From Saccharopolyspora soli (GTDB lineage Bacteria > Actinomycetota > Actinomycetes > Mycobacteriales > Pseudonocardiaceae), in NCBI RefSeq assembly GCF_022678645.1, contig NZ_JALBWV010000013.1, positions 97,823-161,822 of the forward strand: 64,000 bases of DNA, given 5' to 3'. Below, one piece after another: positions 60,510-64,000 of the stretch (the first letter of the stretch is position 1; each line of letters begins with the position of its first letter). Both the position numbers and the translations under genes were made by a program. The notes under the pieces were generated by a model. That model was not told the origin of the DNA, searched no databases, and was given only the letters and a program-made list of their open reading frames with translations.

Positions 60510-61736
60510 ATGACTGCACTTGCAGGTGTTCGGGTGCTGGACATGACGCATGTCCAATCTGGACCATCCGCCACCCAGATCCTGGCCTGGCTCGGCGCCG
60601 ACGTGGTCAAGTTGGAGGCACCGACCGGCGACATCACCCGTCGCCAGCTGCGCGACATCGACGATGTCGACAGCCTTTACTTCACGATGCTCAACTGCAA
60701 CAAGCGCAGCATCACGCTGAACATGAAGTCCGACCGCGGCAAGGAGATCTTCACCCAGCTCGTCGCCGACTCCGACGTGCTGGTGGAGAACTTCGGGCCG
60801 GGCACGGTGGACCGGATGGGCTTCACCTGGGAGAAGCTGCGCGAGATCAACCCGAAGCTGATCTACGCCTCCATCAAGGGCTTCGGTGATGGCCCGTACA
60901 CGCACTACAAGGCGTACGAAGTGGTCGCCCAGGCGATGGGCGGGTCGATGAGCACCACCGGTTTCGAGGACGGTCCGCCGCTGGCCACCGGCGCGCAGAT
61001 CGGCGACTCCGGCACCGGCATCCACACCGTGGCCGGGATCCTCGCCGCGCTGTTGCAACGGGAGAAGACCGGGCAGGGACAACGGGTTTCGGTCGCGATG
61101 CAGCACGCCGTGCTCAACCTGTGCCGGGTGAAGCTGCGCGACCAGCAGCGGCTGGCGCACGGCCCGCTGCGGGAGTACCCGAACGCCAGTTTCGGTGACG
61201 AGGTGCCGCGCTCCGGCAACGCCTCCGGCGGTGGCCAGCCCGGTTGGGCGGTGCGCTGCAAGCCCGGCGGGGCCAACGACTACATCTACGTCATCGTGCA
61301 GCCGCAGGGCTGGGCGCCGATCGCGCGGCTGATCGGCCGCCCCGAACTGGTCGACGACCCGGACTGGGCCACCCCCGAGGCCCGACTGTCCAAACTGGAC
61401 AAGATGTTCAGCATGATCGAGGAGTGGACGCTGGGCCTCGACAAGTGGGCCGTGCTGGCCGCGCTGAACGAGCACAACATCCCGTGCGGTCCGATCCTGT
61501 CGACGCAGGAGATCATCGAGGACGCCTCGCTGGCCGACAACGAAATGATCGTCACCGTCGACCACCCCGAACGCGGCGCGTTCAAGACCGTCGGCTGCCC
61601 GATCAAGTTGTCCGACTCCCCGGTCCAGGTGGAGCGTTCCCCACTGCTCGGCGAGCACACCGCCGAGATCTTCCAGGACCGGCTGGGCATCGACGAAACC
61701 GAGCTGGCCGAGCTCAAGGTGAACGGAGTGATCTGA
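60510..61736 (+). CDS. frc: Formyl-CoA:oxalate CoA-transferase
   Basis: A 408-aa class III CoA-transferase. It matches Frc/YfdW throughout: [29 protein letters not shown]-type [20 protein letters not shown], the catalytic aspartate D166 in [11 protein letters not shown], and the glycine loop [11 protein letters not shown], which has Ser where Frc proteins usually carry a first Gly. It moves CoA from formyl-CoA (or succinyl-CoA) to oxalate. The stop lies 3 bases before the ADP-forming synthetase start. Confidence 0.9.
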   Translation: MTALAGVRVLDMTHVQSGPSATQILAWLGADVVKLEAPTGDITRRQLRDIDDVDSLYFTMLNCNKRSITLNMKSDRGKEIFTQLVADSDVLVENFGPGTVDRMGFTWEKLREINPKLIYASIKGFGDGPYTHYKAYEVVAQAMGGSMSTTGFEDGPPLATGAQIGDSGTGIHTVAGILAALLQREKTGQGQRVSVAMQHAVLNLCRVKLRDQQRLAHGPLREYPNASFGDEVPRSGNASGGGQPGWAVRCKPGGANDYIYVIVQPQGWAPIARLIGRPELVDDPDWATPEARLSKLDKMFSMIEEWTLGLDKWAVLAALNEHNIPCGPILSTQEIIEDASLADNEMIVTVDHPERGAFKTVGCPIKLSDSPVQVERSPLLGEHTAEIFQDRLGIDETELAELKVNGVI

Positions 61737-61739
61737 GAA

Positions 61740-63869
61740 ATGTCATACGACGGTGCCCGCGTACGAGAGGTACTCGACGCGGTCCGGGCCGAGGGCAGGG
61801 CGGCGCTGACCGCCCCCGAGGCGAAACTGCTCTGCGATGCCTACGGCATTCCCACCGCGGGCGAGGGGCTGGCGACCAGCGCCGATGAGGCTGTCGCGCT
61901 GGCGCAGCAGTTCGGTGGTCCGGTGGCCCTGAAGATCGTTTCACCGGACATTCTGCACAAAACCGAAGCGGGTGGCGTGCTCGTCAACGTCAGCGGAGAA
62001 GACGCGGTCCGCCAGGGCTACGAGCAGATCCTGACCAACGCCCACGCCTACACCGAGAACCCGGCCATCTCCGGGATCCAGGTGCAGCAGATGGTCAGCG
62101 GCCAGGAAGTGATCATCGGCGCCACCACCGACCCGACCTTCGGCAAGGTGGTCGTCTTCGGGCTCGGCGGCGTGCTGGTGGAGGTCCTCAAGGACGTCAC
62201 CTTCCGGCTCGCTCCCCTCACCTCCGAGCAGGCGCGCTCGATGCTCGACGACATCGCCGCGGCCGAGGTGCTGCGCGGTGCGCGCGGCAGCGAGCCGGTC
62301 GACGCCGACGCGCTGGCGGACGTGCTTCGTCGGGTTTCCGACCTGGTGAACGATTTCCCGGAGATCAGCGAGCTGGACCTCAACCCGGTGTTCGCCACCG
62401 CGGCCGGGGCGACCGCTGCCGACGTGCGGATCGTGCTGGAGACCGAAGCGGTCGCCAAGCCGCCGCAGCGCTCGCAGGAGGAAATCCTGCAGGGCATGCA
62501 GCAGCTGATGAACCCGAGTAGCGTCGCCGTGATCGGGGCGTCCAACGAGGACGGCAAGATCGGCAACTCGGTCATGAAGAACCTGATCAACGGCGGCTAC
62601 GCGGGCGAGATCTACCCGATCAACCCGAAGGCCGACGAGATCCTCGGCCGCAAGGCGTACCGCAGCATCACCGACGTCCCCGGTGACGTCGACGTCGCGG
62701 TGTTCACCGTCCCGGCCAAGTTCGTGGCCGGTGCGCTGGAGGAATGCGGTCAGAAGCAGGTCGCGGCCGCCGTGCTGATCCCCTCCGGTTTCGCCGAGAC
62801 CGGCAACCAGGAGTTGCAGGACGAGGTCGTGGAGATCGGGCGCAAGCACGGGATCCGGCTGCTCGGGCCGAACATCTACGGCTACTACTACACGCCGCAG
62901 AACCTCTGCGCGACCTTCTGCACGCCCTACGACGTGCGCGGCGGGGTGGCGCTGACCTCGCAGAGCGGCGGCATCGGGATGGCCATCCTCGGCTTCGCCC
63001 GGACCACCAAGATGGGCGTGTCGGCGATCGTCGGGCTCGGCAACAAGTCCGATGTGGACGAAGACGACCTGCTGACGTACTTCGAGCAGGACGACAACAC
63101 GCAGGTCGTGGCGATGCACCTGGAGGACCTCAAGGACGGCCGGGCGTTCGTCGACGCTGCCCAGCGGATCACCAAGAAGAAGCCGGTCGTGGTGCTCAAG
63201 GCCGGTCGCACCGACATGGGCGCGCGGGCGGCGAGCTCGCACACCGGGGCGCTGGCCGGTAACGACAAGGTCTACGACGACATCCTGCGGCAGTCCGGCG
63301 TGGTCCGGGCGCCGGGGCTCAACGAGATGCTGGAGTACGCGCGCGGCATCCCGGTGCTGCCCACGCCCAAGGGCGAGAACGTCGTCATCATCACCGGTGC
63401 GGGCGGCTCCGGGGTGCTGCTGTCGGACGCCTGCGTGGCCAATGGGCTGACGCTGATGGACATCCCGCCGGACCTCGACGAGGAGTTCCGGCGCTACATC
63501 CCGCCGTTCGGTGCCGCGGGCAACCCGATCGACATCACCGGTGGTGAGCCGCCGAGCACCTACGAGGCCACCATCCGGCTCGGGCTGCGGGACCCGCGGA
63601 TCCACTCGCTGATCATCGGCTACTGGCACACCATCGTCACGCCGCCGATGGTGTTCGCCGAACTCGCCTCTCGGGTGGCCGAAGAAGCCCGCGCCGAAGG
63701 CATCGACAAGCCCATCGTGGTGTCGCTGGCAGGCGACACCGAAGTTGAGAAGGCCGCCGACTACCTGTTCGACCACGGCATCGTCGCCTTCCCCTACACG
63801 ACCGAGAAGCCCGTCGCCGTTCTGGGCGCGAAGTACCAGTGGGCCCGCGCGGCCGGTCTCCTCGGTTGA
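61740..63869 (+). CDS. ADP-forming acyl-CoA synthetase (acetate-CoA ligase family)
   Basis: A 709-aa enzyme with domains in the order ATP-grasp (residues 1-230; PVALKIVSPDILHKTEAGGV), CoA-binding Rossmann (about 255-350; SVAVIGASNEDGKIGNSVMK) and succinyl-CoA-synthetase-like (about 380-700). The phosphorylated histidine of the family lies in RAASSHTGALAGNDKV. It links a CoA thioester to ATP and a free acid. Beside frc it may form oxalyl-CoA or recover ATP from formyl-CoA. Substrate inferred only from context. Confidence 0.83.
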   Translation: MSYDGARVREVLDAVRAEGRAALTAPEAKLLCDAYGIPTAGEGLATSADEAVALAQQFGGPVALKIVSPDILHKTEAGGVLVNVSGEDAVRQGYEQILTNAHAYTENPAISGIQVQQMVSGQEVIIGATTDPTFGKVVVFGLGGVLVEVLKDVTFRLAPLTSEQARSMLDDIAAAEVLRGARGSEPVDADALADVLRRVSDLVNDFPEISELDLNPVFATAAGATAADVRIVLETEAVAKPPQRSQEEILQGMQQLMNPSSVAVIGASNEDGKIGNSVMKNLINGGYAGEIYPINPKADEILGRKAYRSITDVPGDVDVAVFTVPAKFVAGALEECGQKQVAAAVLIPSGFAETGNQELQDEVVEIGRKHGIRLLGPNIYGYYYTPQNLCATFCTPYDVRGGVALTSQSGGIGMAILGFARTTKMGVSAIVGLGNKSDVDEDDLLTYFEQDDNTQVVAMHLEDLKDGRAFVDAAQRITKKKPVVVLKAGRTDMGARAASSHTGALAGNDKVYDDILRQSGVVRAPGLNEMLEYARGIPVLPTPKGENVVIITGAGGSGVLLSDACVANGLTLMDIPPDLDEEFRRYIPPFGAAGNPIDITGGEPPSTYEATIRLGLRDPRIHSLIIGYWHTIVTPPMVFAELASRVAEEARAEGIDKPIVVSLAGDTEVEKAADYLFDHGIVAFPYTTEKPVAVLGAKYQWARAAGLLG

Positions 63870-63880
63870 GAACTCGTCCC

Positions 63881-64000
63881 GGGCCGGGGGGGGGGGCCCC
63901 CCCCCCCCCCGCGCGGCGGGGGGGTTTAAAAAAAGACCCGCCCCCCCGCCCCCGGGTTTTTTTGGTTTGGGGGGGTGGGGGGTGTAAAAAAAAGGGGGGG
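63881..64000. other. Homopolymer-rich contig end, probable sequence artefact
   Basis: After the synthetase stop the sequence changes to long G, C, A and T runs with almost no other composition, unlike anything else in the window. It looks like low-quality read-end sequence. No feature should be called from it. Confidence 0.85.

Noticed and set aside
61941..63776. A 611-codon minus-strand frame opposite the ADP-forming synthetase
   Set aside because: Composition (Val, Asp, His, Arg, Gln) typical of antisense reading, no domain, and the plus strand is a clear enzyme.

Overview
The window is high-GC DNA with dense gene packing, many GTG/TTG starts, and GGAGG-type ribosome binding sites. Gene content (IclR-controlled pca cluster, DUF417, GPP34, XRE-TPR, a NrdJ-like TSCPD protein, many GntR/FadR regulators) suggests a soil actinomycete, most likely Pseudonocardiaceae such as Saccharopolyspora. 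The genus is an inference, not read from a marker gene. No rRNA, tRNA, CRISPR array, insertion sequence or prophage was recognised. The last ~120 bases are homopolymer runs that look like a bad contig end.

Layout. 0.1-5.7 kb: two FCD-type GntR regulators flank an XRE-cupin regulator, a class V aminotransferase, an amino-acid permease and a phytanoyl-CoA dioxygenase-like enzyme, probably a small amine/amino-acid catabolic locus. 5.7-11.4 kb: an MFS remnant, a MaoC-like dehydratase, a YhgE-like membrane protein divergent from a TetR regulator, a Nudix hydrolase, a TatA-like protein, a CapA-like protein and a stand-alone NrdJ C-terminal (TSCPD) domain. 11.4-15.6 kb: a minus-strand run of an amine oxidase, a LysR regulator and a GltS-like symporter, then a DUF417 protein. 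15.8-19.1 kb: decayed ground (truncated agarase-like gene, hydrolase tail, TetR tail) and an O-antigen-ligase-like protein. 19.1-22.8 kb: an Nramp-type transporter and a quinone oxidoreductase share a promoter region with a CRP-like palindrome, followed by a Nudix hydrolase and a nucleotidyltransferase-like protein.

22.8-29.2 kb is a tightly coupled protocatechuate (beta-ketoadipate) operon, pcaIJHGBDC-pcaR. It covers every step from protocatechuate to beta-ketoadipyl-CoA and lacks only the thiolase pcaF. It ends in a strong hairpin. lutABC (lactate oxidation) follows at once. 32-49 kb holds single genes and short operons: an acyl-CoA-dehydrogenase-like flavoprotein, DUF3616, an APC permease with a GNAT, GPP34, an ABC exporter with MarR, an XRE-TPR regulator divergent from a GT9-like protein, an HhH-PHP protein, a tartrate/malate dehydrogenase, an amidase, a FetB-like permease and an HtrA-like protease without a signal peptide.

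49.5-55.2 kb is a five-gene catabolic operon (MHS-type transporter, Asp/Glu-racemase-fold enzyme, FAD amino-acid oxidase, TPP-dependent 2-oxoacid enzyme, GntR regulator). It reads as uptake, racemisation, oxidation and decarboxylation of an unknown acid. 56.2-63.9 kb is an oxalate-type locus: a GntR regulator, a ketopantoate-reductase-like gene, formyl-CoA:oxalate CoA-transferase (frc) and an ADP-forming acyl-CoA synthetase. It also carries a gutted oxalyl-CoA decarboxylase pseudogene and a fragment of a NuoF/formate-dehydrogenase-beta-like gene. Near-identical palindromes of the form ATAC-N-GTAT lie upstream of the regulator and between the reductase and the oxc-frc genes, tying them into one candidate regulon.
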